Assembly: GCF_030812315.1 (NCBI RefSeq)
Contig: NZ_JAUSSM010000020.1
Location: 1-52,028, forward strand
Source: Arthrobacter oryzae
GTDB taxonomy: Bacteria; Actinomycetota; Actinomycetes; Actinomycetales; Micrococcaceae
Length of the DNA stretch: 52,028 bases
Direction: 5' to 3'
Shown here: in pieces, positions 40,487-47,715 of the stretch
Layout: every line of letters begins with the position of its first letter
Position numbering within the stretch: position 1 is the stretch's first letter
Made by a program: the position numbers and the translations under genes
Notes under the pieces: model-generated
Told to the model about the DNA's origin: nothing
What the model saw: only the letters and a program-made list of their open reading frames with translations
Databases searched by the model: none

Positions 40487-41566
40487 GTGGCTACCCTTCT
40501 CCCACGCCGCGCCCTGCTCAAGACCGCAGGCACCGCGACGGCCGCCCTGGCCGCCGTCGCCCTTTCACTGACCGGCTGCTCTACTGGCCCCGCCACCTCC
40601 GCTCCGGCTTCTTCCGCAGCCGCCTCGGCTGCTTTCCCCGTCACCATCAAGCATGTTTTTGGCGAAACCACCATCGAGTCCCAGCCCCAGCGCGTGGTCA
40701 CGGTGTCCTGGGTTAACGACGATGTTGCCCTGGCCCTGGGCGTTGTTCCCGTGGGCGTCCCGAAGAACGAGTGGGGCGGCAACGACAAGGGCTCCACACC
40801 GTGGAAGGACGCCAAGCTGGAAGAGCTCGGCGCCGGCTTCGGCACCGCGAAGGCTCCCGTCCAGTTCTCCGAAGCTGACGGAATCAACTTCACCGAGATC
40901 GCCAAGCTCAACCCGGACGTCATCCTGGGCGCCTACTCCGGCCTGACCGAAGAGGACTACAAGAAGCTCAGCGAAATCGCGCCCGTGGTTGCCCACCCCG
41001 AGATCGCCTACGGCACCTCCTGGCAGGATTCCACGAACATCATCGGCAAGGCCCTGGGCAAGGAAGCGGAGGCCACCAAGCTGGTCTCCGACACCGAAGC
41101 CACCATCAAGGACAAGGTCTCCAAGTACCCGCAGCTGGCCGACAAGAGCTTCATCTACGGCAACCTGGAACCGGCCAAGAGCGACGGCGTCAACGTCTAC
41201 ACCGCTAATGACAACCGCCCCCGCTTCCTGAGCGAGATCGGCCTGAAGCTGGCCCCCGTCGTTGAAGACAACTCGAAGGGCTCCAAGGAGTTCTTCATCC
41301 CGTGGTCCGCCGAGAAGGCGAACGAACTCGAATCGGACATCTTTGTCACCTGGGTTCCGGATGCCGCCACGACTGATTCCATCAAGGCCGACCCGCTGCT
41401 GGGCCAGATCCCGGCCATCAAGAGCGGCGCCCTGGTTGCTGACTCGGATAACACGCTTACGCTGTCCATCTCGGCCTCTTCGCCCCTGAGCCTGCCGTGG
41501 TCGCTGGACACGTTCCTGCCGCAGCTTGCTAGCGCAGCGGACAAAGTCAACGGCGCAGTGAAGTAA
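40487..41566 (+). CDS. iron-siderophore ABC transporter, substrate-binding lipoprotein
   Basis: A 359-residue lipoprotein of the FepB/FecB/BtuF class. The signal has two arginines (PRRALLK), a hydrophobic stretch and a lipobox LTGC (Cys 31), then a Ser/Ala-rich linker. The mature part opens TIKHVFGETTIESQPQRVVT. It contains the typical PDVILGAYSGLTEEDYKKL and ends with the helix DTFLPQLASAADKV. It captures ferric siderophore outside the cell and delivers it to the permease pair encoded next. AAGGAG precedes the GTG start, and the iron box lies just upstream. Confidence 0.9.
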   Translation: MATLLPRRALLKTAGTATAALAAVALSLTGCSTGPATSAPASSAAASAAFPVTIKHVFGETTIESQPQRVVTVSWVNDDVALALGVVPVGVPKNEWGGNDKGSTPWKDAKLEELGAGFGTAKAPVQFSEADGINFTEIAKLNPDVILGAYSGLTEEDYKKLSEIAPVVAHPEIAYGTSWQDSTNIIGKALGKEAEATKLVSDTEATIKDKVSKYPQLADKSFIYGNLEPAKSDGVNVYTANDNRPRFLSEIGLKLAPVVEDNSKGSKEFFIPWSAEKANELESDIFVTWVPDAATTDSIKADPLLGQIPAIKSGALVADSDNTLTLSISASSPLSLPWSLDTFLPQLASAADKVNGAVK

Positions 41567-41576
41567 CAGCAGTTCC

Positions 41577-42686
41577 ATGACGAAAAGTACGACGACGGCG
41601 CCCGCCGGCAGTGCGCTCAACGCACCTTCGGCGCCCGGCACCACGCGCGAACGGGCACTTGAGGCCCTCCAAACGCCTGAGCAAGGGCCGCAGCTGCCCG
41701 TTCGCGCTGCCTGGCTGCTGGCCGCCGTCGTCGTACTTGTTGTTGTTTCCGCAGCGTCGCTGGCTGTCGGTGCCCGCGGACTTCCCCTCGAAACCGTGTG
41801 GCAGGCGCTGGCGCAGTTTGATCCCGCCAACGGCAATCACGCCGTGGTGCATGCCCGCATCCCGCGCACCGTCCTGGGCCTGCTCGCCGGAGGCGCCCTC
41901 GGCCTGGCCGGCGCCGCCATGCAGGGCGTGGCCCGCAACCCGCTGGCCGACCCCGGCATCATGGGGGTCAATGCCGGAGCCGCGCTGGCCGTAGTCACCG
42001 GCATCTACGTTTTTGGGATCTCTTCCCTGACCGGCTACATCTGGTTCGCCTTCATCGGCGCCGCGGCCGCCGCCGTCGTCGTCTATCTGGTCGCTTCGTT
42101 GGGCCGGGAGGGCGCGACGCCGGTGAAGCTCGCCCTCGCGGGCGCTGCCCTGAGCGCGGGACTCTACTCGCTCATGAACGTCATTCTCGTCTCGAGCCAG
42201 GACACCTTGGACCGGTTCCGGTTCTGGCAGGTGGGCGGAATCGCCGGGCGCGACTGGTCAGTGGTGCTGCCCGGTGTGCCGTTCCTAATTCTTGGCGCAG
42301 GCATTGTGCTGGCCACCGGCCGGATCCTCAACAGCCTGGCCCTGGGTGACGACATCGCCCGCGGCCTGGGACAGCGCGTGGGACTGGTCCGCGGCGTCAC
42401 CGCCCTGGGGATCGTCCTGCTGTGCGGAGCTGCCACTGCCCTCGCCGGACCCATCGGCTTCGTGGGTCTCGTCATTCCACACGCCGTCCGATTCCTGACC
42501 GGGCCCGACTACCGCTGGATCCTGCCTTTCTCCCTCGTCCTGGCACCGGTGCTCCTGCTGTCCGCCGACATCCTGGGCCGCGTGATCCTCCTGCCCGGCG
42601 AAGTTCCGGCGGGAATCATGACTGCCTTGGTCGGAGCACCCGTCTTCGTGTGGCTGGTCCGCCGCGGCAAGGGGGCCGGGCTGTGA
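41577..42686 (+). CDS. iron-siderophore ABC transporter permease, FecCD family
   Basis: 369 residues. FecCD hallmarks are ARIPRTVLGLLAGGALGLAG (about 94-113), MQGVARNPLADPGIMGVNAG, FRFWQVGGIAGRDW and ALAGPIGFVGLVIPHAVRFL (about 285-304, the coupling-helix region). The C terminus reads EVPAGIMTALVGAPVFVWLV. About ten membrane helices are expected. The first about 45 residues are an unusual hydrophilic extension, largely encoded by a palindromic element (residues about 19-44). It starts 10 bp after the binding-protein gene and overlaps the next permease (GTGA). Confidence 0.9.
   Translation: MTKSTTTAPAGSALNAPSAPGTTRERALEALQTPEQGPQLPVRAAWLLAAVVVLVVVSAASLAVGARGLPLETVWQALAQFDPANGNHAVVHARIPRTVLGLLAGGALGLAGAAMQGVARNPLADPGIMGVNAGAALAVVTGIYVFGISSLTGYIWFAFIGAAAAAVVVYLVASLGREGATPVKLALAGAALSAGLYSLMNVILVSSQDTLDRFRFWQVGGIAGRDWSVVLPGVPFLILGAGIVLATGRILNSLALGDDIARGLGQRVGLVRGVTALGIVLLCGAATALAGPIGFVGLVIPHAVRFLTGPDYRWILPFSLVLAPVLLLSADILGRVILLPGEVPAGIMTALVGAPVFVWLVRRGKGAGL
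41631..41707 (+). repeat. 77-bp palindromic element inside a permease gene (copy A)
   Basis: GCGCCCGGC and 5 bases precede a 63-bp palindrome. GCGCGAACGGGCA (41645-41657) pairs perfectly with TGCCCGTTCGCGC (41695-41707), and GGCCCT (41663-41668) pairs with AGGGCC (41684-41689) inside it. It is read in frame and encodes RERALEALQT, later LPVRA. The layout is REP/BIME-like. Confidence 0.7.
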
Positions 42687-43852
42687 GCAAGTCAGACCTC
42701 GCCTCCGTGGGGCGCGAACTGGGCGAAAACGCGCCCGGCGCGGGGCGCGAACGGGCAGATAACGCCCTCAAAACCGCGAAAACACGGCATTACCTGCCAG
42801 TTCGCGCGAGCATACTGAGCCGGACCGTCCTGACCCGGACCGCCGTCCTTGCGTTCGCCGTCGTGGTCCTCTTCGCCGTCAGCGTGCTCCTGGGCAGTTA
42901 CACCGTCACGATCCCTGACTTCTTCAAGATCCTGTTCGCCCACCTCACCGGCGGCCAGAAGATCCCCGGTGCCAGCTTCATCGTGATGGAAAACAAGCTC
43001 CCCCGCGCGGTGATCGGCACCATGATCGGTGCCGCGTTCGGCCTCGCCGGCGGCCTCTTCCAAACCATGCTGCGCAACCCGCTGGCCAGCCCGGACGTCA
43101 TCGGCATCAGCTACGGGGCCAGCGCCGCCGCCGTCACGGCAATCGTTGTTTTTGGCGCGTCCGGGGCCGTGGTCTCCGGTGCTGCCCTCGCCGGTGCGTT
43201 GGGTGTCGCCGCGCTCATCTACGCCATCTCGCGCGGCGGATCTTTGGGGTCGGGCGGCGGGAACAGCGGCAATGCGGCCGGCAGCCGGCTGATCCTGGCG
43301 GGTGTGGGCATCGCCGCCGCACTCCACGCCGTGGTCAGCTTCCTCATGACCCGGGCGGACATCCGCACGGCCGCCGACGCCCTGGTGTGGCTGAACGGCT
43401 CCCTTAACTCCGCCAGCTGGGACCGCGCCGGCGTCCTCAGCCTTGCCCTGCTGGTCCTGGTCCCTGCCGTGGCGGCGCTGTCCGGCCCCCTGCGCATCCT
43501 GGAGCTCGGCGATGATGCCGCTGCCGGGCTCGGCATCAGGGTCGGCTTTACCCGGCTCGCCGTGGTGATCGTCGCCGTGGCACTCGCGGCAGTGGCGACG
43601 GCGGCAGCCGGCCCGGTCGCGTTCGTCGCCTTCCTGGCCGGACCAATCGCCCGCCGCTTCACCGCAAAAGCCAGCCTCCCGGCGTCGGCCTTCGTCGGCG
43701 CGCTGATCGTGCTGGCCGCGGACTACTTCGCGGCGAACATCGCTCCCATGCTGCTGCACGGCACCGTCCTGCCGGTAGGCGTGATCACCGGCGCCCTGGG
43801 CGCCCCGTTCCTGCTGTGGCTGCTGGTCACTTCCAACCGAAAGGATGCCTGA
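42683..43852 (+). CDS. iron-siderophore ABC transporter permease, FecCD family (second subunit)
   Basis: 389 residues, partner of the preceding permease. Recognisable segments are ENKLPRAVIGTMIGAAFGLAG, FQTMLRNPLASPDVIGISYG, DALVWLNGSLNSASWDRAG and AAAGPVAFVAFLAGPIARRF. The C-terminal part reads LHGTVLPVGVITGALGAPFLLWLL. A GTG start overlaps the previous stop. The leading about 45 residues are again an added hydrophilic stretch, encoded by the same type of palindromic element and in the same reading frame as in the first permease. The extension should face the cytoplasm if the first helix begins near residue 48. Confidence 0.9.
   Translation: MSKSDLASVGRELGENAPGAGRERADNALKTAKTRHYLPVRASILSRTVLTRTAVLAFAVVVLFAVSVLLGSYTVTIPDFFKILFAHLTGGQKIPGASFIVMENKLPRAVIGTMIGAAFGLAGGLFQTMLRNPLASPDVIGISYGASAAAVTAIVVFGASGAVVSGAALAGALGVAALIYAISRGGSLGSGGGNSGNAAGSRLILAGVGIAAALHAVVSFLMTRADIRTAADALVWLNGSLNSASWDRAGVLSLALLVLVPAVAALSGPLRILELGDDAAAGLGIRVGFTRLAVVIVAVALAAVATAAAGPVAFVAFLAGPIARRFTAKASLPASAFVGALIVLAADYFAANIAPMLLHGTVLPVGVITGALGAPFLLWLLVTSNRKDA
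42731..42807 (+). repeat. 77-bp palindromic element inside a permease gene (copy B)
   Basis: The length and frame are identical to copy A: GCGCCCGGC, five bases, then a 63-bp palindrome (42745-42807). Its 22-base arms, starting GCGCGAACGGGCAGATAACG, pair at 19 of 22 positions. It encodes RERADNALKT, later LPVRA. An extra GCGCGAACT fragment lies just upstream (42712-42720). Confidence 0.7.
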
Positions 43853-43853
43853 C

Positions 43854-44684
43854 ATGGCTGTTCTGCGCGCCACGGACCTGACCCTCAAATATGCCCAGCG
43901 CACCGTGGTTGAAGGGCTGCAGGCGGAAATCCCGGAAGGCAAAGTGACCATGATCGTGGGCGCCAACGCCTGCGGCAAGTCCACCCTGCTCCGCGGGCTG
44001 TCCCGGCTGCTGAAACCGGCGGCCGGCACGGTGACACTGGACGGCAGGGACATCCACGCCCGCTCCGCCCGCGACGTTGCCCGGACCCTGGGCCTCCTGC
44101 CCCAGCATCCCACCGCCCCGGACGGCATTACGGTCCGCGACCTGGTGGGACGCGGGCGCTACCCGCACCAGGGCTTCTTCCGCAGCTGGTCAACCGACGA
44201 CGACGCCGCCGTGCAGCGTGCGCTCGAGGCCACCGAAACGCTGGAGCTCGCCGGCCGCAACGTCGACGAACTGTCCGGCGGCCAGCGCCAGCGGGTCTGG
44301 ATCGCGATGGCACTGGCCCAGGAGACCGAGGTGCTGCTCCTGGACGAACCCACCACCTACCTGGACCTTGCCCACCAGGTCGAAGTGCTGGACCTGATCA
44401 CGGACCTCAACCGCCAGCGCGGCACCACCGTTGCCATCGTCCTCCACGACCTGAATCTCGCGGCTCGATACGCGGACCACGTGATCGCCATGAAGGGCGG
44501 CAGGATCGTGGCCGAGGGCGCCTCGACTGACGTGGTCACCGAGGACCTGGTCCGGGACGTGTTCGGCCTGGACTCGCGGGTGCTCCCCGACCCCATTTCC
44601 GGCACACCGCTGATCATTCCGCTCGGCCGGCACCACACTGATTTCCCAAAAGCCGAAACCACAACCCTGGAGTTGGTCCTATGA
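43854..44684 (+). CDS. iron-siderophore ABC transporter ATP-binding protein
   Basis: 276 residues with complete ABC motifs. These are Walker A VGANACGKSTLLRGL, Q-loop LGLLPQHPTAPDGITVRDLV, signature LSGGQRQRVWIAMALAQ, Walker B VLLLDEPTTYLDL and the H-loop VLHDLNLAARYAD. It is of the FecE/FepC type and energises import through the two FecCD permeases. The ATG at 43854 was chosen for its spacing from AAAGGA; an ATG three codons earlier sits directly on that site. It overlaps the next gene by ATGA. Confidence 0.92.
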   Translation: MAVLRATDLTLKYAQRTVVEGLQAEIPEGKVTMIVGANACGKSTLLRGLSRLLKPAAGTVTLDGRDIHARSARDVARTLGLLPQHPTAPDGITVRDLVGRGRYPHQGFFRSWSTDDDAAVQRALEATETLELAGRNVDELSGGQRQRVWIAMALAQETEVLLLDEPTTYLDLAHQVEVLDLITDLNRQRGTTVAIVLHDLNLAARYADHVIAMKGGRIVAEGASTDVVTEDLVRDVFGLDSRVLPDPISGTPLIIPLGRHHTDFPKAETTTLELVL

Positions 44685-45826
44685 GGGCAGTTAACAGCAA
44701 TGCAACCGACGGCAACGCAGTAGACATCAGCCAGGCACGGGCGCGGCGTGCGAATTCGGCCCGGGGGAATTCGGCGGGTGCGAATTCCGCCGTCAGGGAC
44801 CAGGCGGCTACCGAACCCATGACGCTGGCCTTCGACGTGACGATCACCGCTGTGCAGGAACTCAGTCCCAACTTCCGCCGCGTCACCTTCGGCGGGTACT
44901 CCCTGCGCGACTTCGGCGTCCATGGTGGAACCCTGGACCTCCGCATCAAGCTGATGATCCCGTCCCTTGCCGGGGACGGTTCCCAGCTGCCGCTTCCGGT
45001 GTTCCAGATGGACCAGGCCGGCTGGTACCGGGAGTGGCTCGCCATGGACCCCGCGACCCGCGGTTCGATGCGCACCTACACCGTGAGGCGGGAACGGCTC
45101 GACGCCGTCTACCCCGAGATCGACGTGGACTTCGTGATGCACTTCGACTCCGAGGGCCACGGCGGTCCCGCGGCAAACTGGGCACTGAACGCCAAGCCCG
45201 GGGACACGCTCACCATCATCGGACCCAACAACCGGGCCGCGCACTGTGTCACAGCCGAGATCTACTCCGGCATCGAATGGCGGCCGGGCCTGGCCCAGCG
45301 CGTGCTGCTCGCAGGCGACGAAACCGCGGTTCCCGCCATCAGCGCGATCCTGGAAAGCCTCCCGGCGTACATGAGCGGGCACGCGTTCCTTGAGGTCCCT
45401 GAGGCCGGCGATTTTTTGGACCTGAAGTCGGACGCCGACGTCGAGATCACCTGGCTGGCGCGCGGCGCGTCTATCGGACGCTCACGCCCGCACGGCGAAC
45501 TCCTGCAGGAAGCCGTCCGCGCCGCTGTTCCCGAGCCGGGCTGGGTCGGCATCAAGTCAGTCGCTGGCGGGGCCGGCCCGGAACCGGAAGATGTGGACGT
45601 GGACCAGGACATCCTCTGGGAAACGCCCGCGAGGATGGAGACCGCGGCCATCGCCGCCACGAAGAACCCCGGAATGCCCGCAGGTGCCATGCCGTTCTAC
45701 GCCTGGATAGCAGGCGAAGCAGGAGTCATCAAGGACCTGCGCCGCTACCTGGTGCGCGACGTCGGCATCGACCGCAAGCAGGTCGCGTTCATGGGCTACT
45801 GGCGTCAGGGGAAAGCCGAGCTTTAG
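44681..45826 (+). CDS. siderophore-interacting protein, FAD-dependent ferric reductase
   Basis: 381 residues of the SIP family, which release iron from imported siderophores by reduction in the cytoplasm. After a low-complexity N-terminal stretch, in which Ala-Asn-Ser appears three times (encoded by repeated GAATTC-containing 11-mers near 44750-44790), the FAD domain begins (about 46). It includes RRVTFGGYSL and the flavin motif MRTYTVRRE. The NAD(P) domain contains LLAGDETAVPAISAIL, and the family-specific C terminus reads FYAWIAGEAG, then VAFMGYWRQGKAE. It is coupled to the ABC genes by ATGA and is thus under the same iron control. Confidence 0.9.
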   Translation: MRAVNSNATDGNAVDISQARARRANSARGNSAGANSAVRDQAATEPMTLAFDVTITAVQELSPNFRRVTFGGYSLRDFGVHGGTLDLRIKLMIPSLAGDGSQLPLPVFQMDQAGWYREWLAMDPATRGSMRTYTVRRERLDAVYPEIDVDFVMHFDSEGHGGPAANWALNAKPGDTLTIIGPNNRAAHCVTAEIYSGIEWRPGLAQRVLLAGDETAVPAISAILESLPAYMSGHAFLEVPEAGDFLDLKSDADVEITWLARGASIGRSRPHGELLQEAVRAAVPEPGWVGIKSVAGGAGPEPEDVDVDQDILWETPARMETAAIAATKNPGMPAGAMPFYAWIAGEAGVIKDLRRYLVRDVGIDRKQVAFMGYWRQGKAEL

Positions 45827-46028
45827 CCCTGGCGGGTTCGGTTCGCCGTCGGCGCTCCTTTGCCGTCGCTTAGACACCTCCCGCCGCTTCCCTCGGCCGC
45901 GGGCGGCCTCACTGCGCTCTGGTCGGCGATGCGCTCCTTGCAAAGCAGCGCCGCCGGCAGCGCCGTTTCTCACCTTGGGTTAACCCTCCCTTTCCCTGAC
46001 GGCTTTTTGGGTTGGTTAGGGTGCCGGG

Positions 46029-46886
46029 GTGGGTTCATTTCCTTTGCTTCCGGACCGGGGAGGGCGGCGGGTCTTTGTTGCCTTGGGGGATTCGTTCACC
46101 GAGGGAGTGGGGGACCGCAGCAAGCGGCTGCCCAATGGCGTGCGCGGCTGGGCGGACCGGGTCGCAGAAAAGCTGGCCAAGGCCGAACCGGGGTGGGAGT
46201 ACGCGAACCTTGCCATCCGCAGCAAGAGGCTTCGCCACATCATCGACGAGCAGCTGGAACCGGCGCTGGCGATGGAGCCCACGCTGGTGACCCTGTACGC
46301 CGGCGGCAACGACATCCTCGACTTCGGTACGGATGTTGATGCGCTCATGGCCGACTACGAGACCCTCGTGTCCCGGCTCGCCGCAACGGGTGCCACCGTG
46401 GTGCTTTTCACAGGCTTCGACGTCAAGGTGTCCGCTGTCCTGGAGCCCCTGAAGAAACGCAATACCGCCTACAACCGCCGGGTCCGGGAAATTGCGGCCA
46501 AGTACAACGCCGTGCTCGTGGACTACTGGTGCTTCGATGCGTTCCATGACCGGCGGATGTGGGATTCGGACCGCCTGCACATGTCCAAGGCAGGCCACAA
46601 GTACCTGGCCGCGCAGGTCCTGGACCATCTGGGCGTGCCGCACAAGATCAGTCCCCTGGAGTGGGAACCGCCGGAAAGGCTGAGCCTGCGGGAGTGGGAG
46701 CAGCGGCAACGGCGCTGGGTGCACGACTGGGTGCTGCCGCTCTTTGGCCGCAAGCTTCGCGGCGTCACCCTCGGTGACCGACTCAGCCCGCGCTGGCCGG
46801 AACCGGTGAAGGTCCCCCGGAAGGGCGGGCTGAAGAAACTGACGGCAAAGCCGCCGCGTGAGACGGCGGCACCAAAGAAGGACTAG
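46029..46886 (+). CDS. SGNH/GDSL-family hydrolase
   Basis: 285 residues. Block I, FVALGDSFTEGVGD (about 16-29), carries the nucleophilic Ser. GVRGWADRVAEKLA follows, the Gly/Asn blocks are NLAIRSKRL and YAGGNDIL (oxyanion residues), and DRLHMSKAGHKYLA (about 185) supplies the Asp-His pair. No signal peptide is seen, so it may act inside the cell on an unknown ester. The C-terminal about 60 residues are basic (KVPRKGGLKKLTAKPPRE). The GTG start is only weakly supported by an upstream AGGGTG. A clear paralogue lies at 49565-50326. Confidence 0.85.
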   Translation: MGSFPLLPDRGGRRVFVALGDSFTEGVGDRSKRLPNGVRGWADRVAEKLAKAEPGWEYANLAIRSKRLRHIIDEQLEPALAMEPTLVTLYAGGNDILDFGTDVDALMADYETLVSRLAATGATVVLFTGFDVKVSAVLEPLKKRNTAYNRRVREIAAKYNAVLVDYWCFDAFHDRRMWDSDRLHMSKAGHKYLAAQVLDHLGVPHKISPLEWEPPERLSLREWEQRQRRWVHDWVLPLFGRKLRGVTLGDRLSPRWPEPVKVPRKGGLKKLTAKPPRETAAPKKD

Positions 46887-47170
46887 CTGTCGAGAAGGTT
46901 CTCGAAGCCCGGCGCCACCCTGCCGGCGTGGAATTCCTCGACGTCGAACTCCGCCACCCCGTTCGTGTAGAAGGGGTCCTTCACCAGCGACGCGTCCAGG
47001 CTGGCGCGGTCCGCATTCGACAGCAGCAGCGCTCCGGTGCGGGGAATTTTCCGGCCGGCGACGATGAAGATGCCCTGGTCGAAAGCGTCCTGCAGCCACT
47101 CGACGTGCGCCTTCAGATGGAAATCGACGATCTCTTCGGGAACCTTATAGGTCAGGGAGACTACGTACAT
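46883..47170 (-). CDS. YciI-family protein
   Basis: A 95-residue protein with the dimeric ferredoxin-like YciI pattern: MYVVSLTYKVPEEIVDFHLKAH, where the His is the conserved one, then FDQGIFIVAGRKIPRTGALLL and DPFYTNGVAEFDVEEF. YciI-like proteins may be small enzymes or modulators; the reaction is unknown. The stop overlaps that of the convergent SGNH hydrolase gene by 4 bases. It is divergent from the MarR gene. Confidence 0.85.
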   Translation of the reverse strand: MYVVSLTYKVPEEIVDFHLKAHVEWLQDAFDQGIFIVAGRKIPRTGALLLSNADRASLDASLVKDPFYTNGVAEFDVEEFHAGRVAPGFENLLDS

Positions 47171-47209
47171 GCGGTCAGCCTACCGGTTCCGCCAATCTAG
47201 GATGTATCC

Positions 47210-47689
47210 ATGACTGAACCGCGCTGGCTCAACGCCGACGAACGCCGTGCCTGGCTTGCCCAGCTCAGTATCAATACCTTGCTGCCGGCGGCGCTGGACA
47301 CGAAGCTGCACGCGGCGGGCAAGCTTTCGCTCTTCGACTACAACGTGCTCGCCATGCTCTCCGAAGCGGAAGGCCGCTTCCTGCCGATGAGCGAGCTCGC
47401 CGCCCGTACCAGCGCCTCGCTGTCGCGGCTGTCGCACGTGGTCACCAAGCTGCAGAACCGTGGCTGGGTGGAGCGCCAGCCTCATCCGCGGGACGCTCGT
47501 GTCACCACTGCCCACCTGACCGACGACGGAATGGCCACCATCGTGGAGCTCGCGCCGGGCCATGTGGAAGCCGTCCGTTCCCTGTTCCTCGACGCTCTGT
47601 CCGAGCGCGACGTCGCTGACCTGGCCCGCATTGGCGAGAAGATCGTCGGCCGCCTGGATGCCGATCACTGGATTTTGCGCGAGTCCTGA
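47210..47689 (+). CDS. MarR-family transcriptional regulator
   Basis: 159 residues with the MarR winged helix. LSLFDYNVLAMLSEAEGRFLPMSELAARTSASLSRLSHVV, in parts, covers helices 2-4, and the wing is GWVERQPHPRDARVTTAHLT. A TAGGAT -10-like hexamer lies 9 bases before the ATG with no ribosome site, suggesting a leaderless transcript. It is 26 bp upstream of glsA on the same strand and divergent from yciI, so it may regulate either; ligand unknown. Confidence 0.86.
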   Translation: MTEPRWLNADERRAWLAQLSINTLLPAALDTKLHAAGKLSLFDYNVLAMLSEAEGRFLPMSELAARTSASLSRLSHVVTKLQNRGWVERQPHPRDARVTTAHLTDDGMATIVELAPGHVEAVRSLFLDALSERDVADLARIGEKIVGRLDADHWILRES

Positions 47690-47715
47690 CCTGCAACGCC
47701 CGTAGTGTTGCTTCC

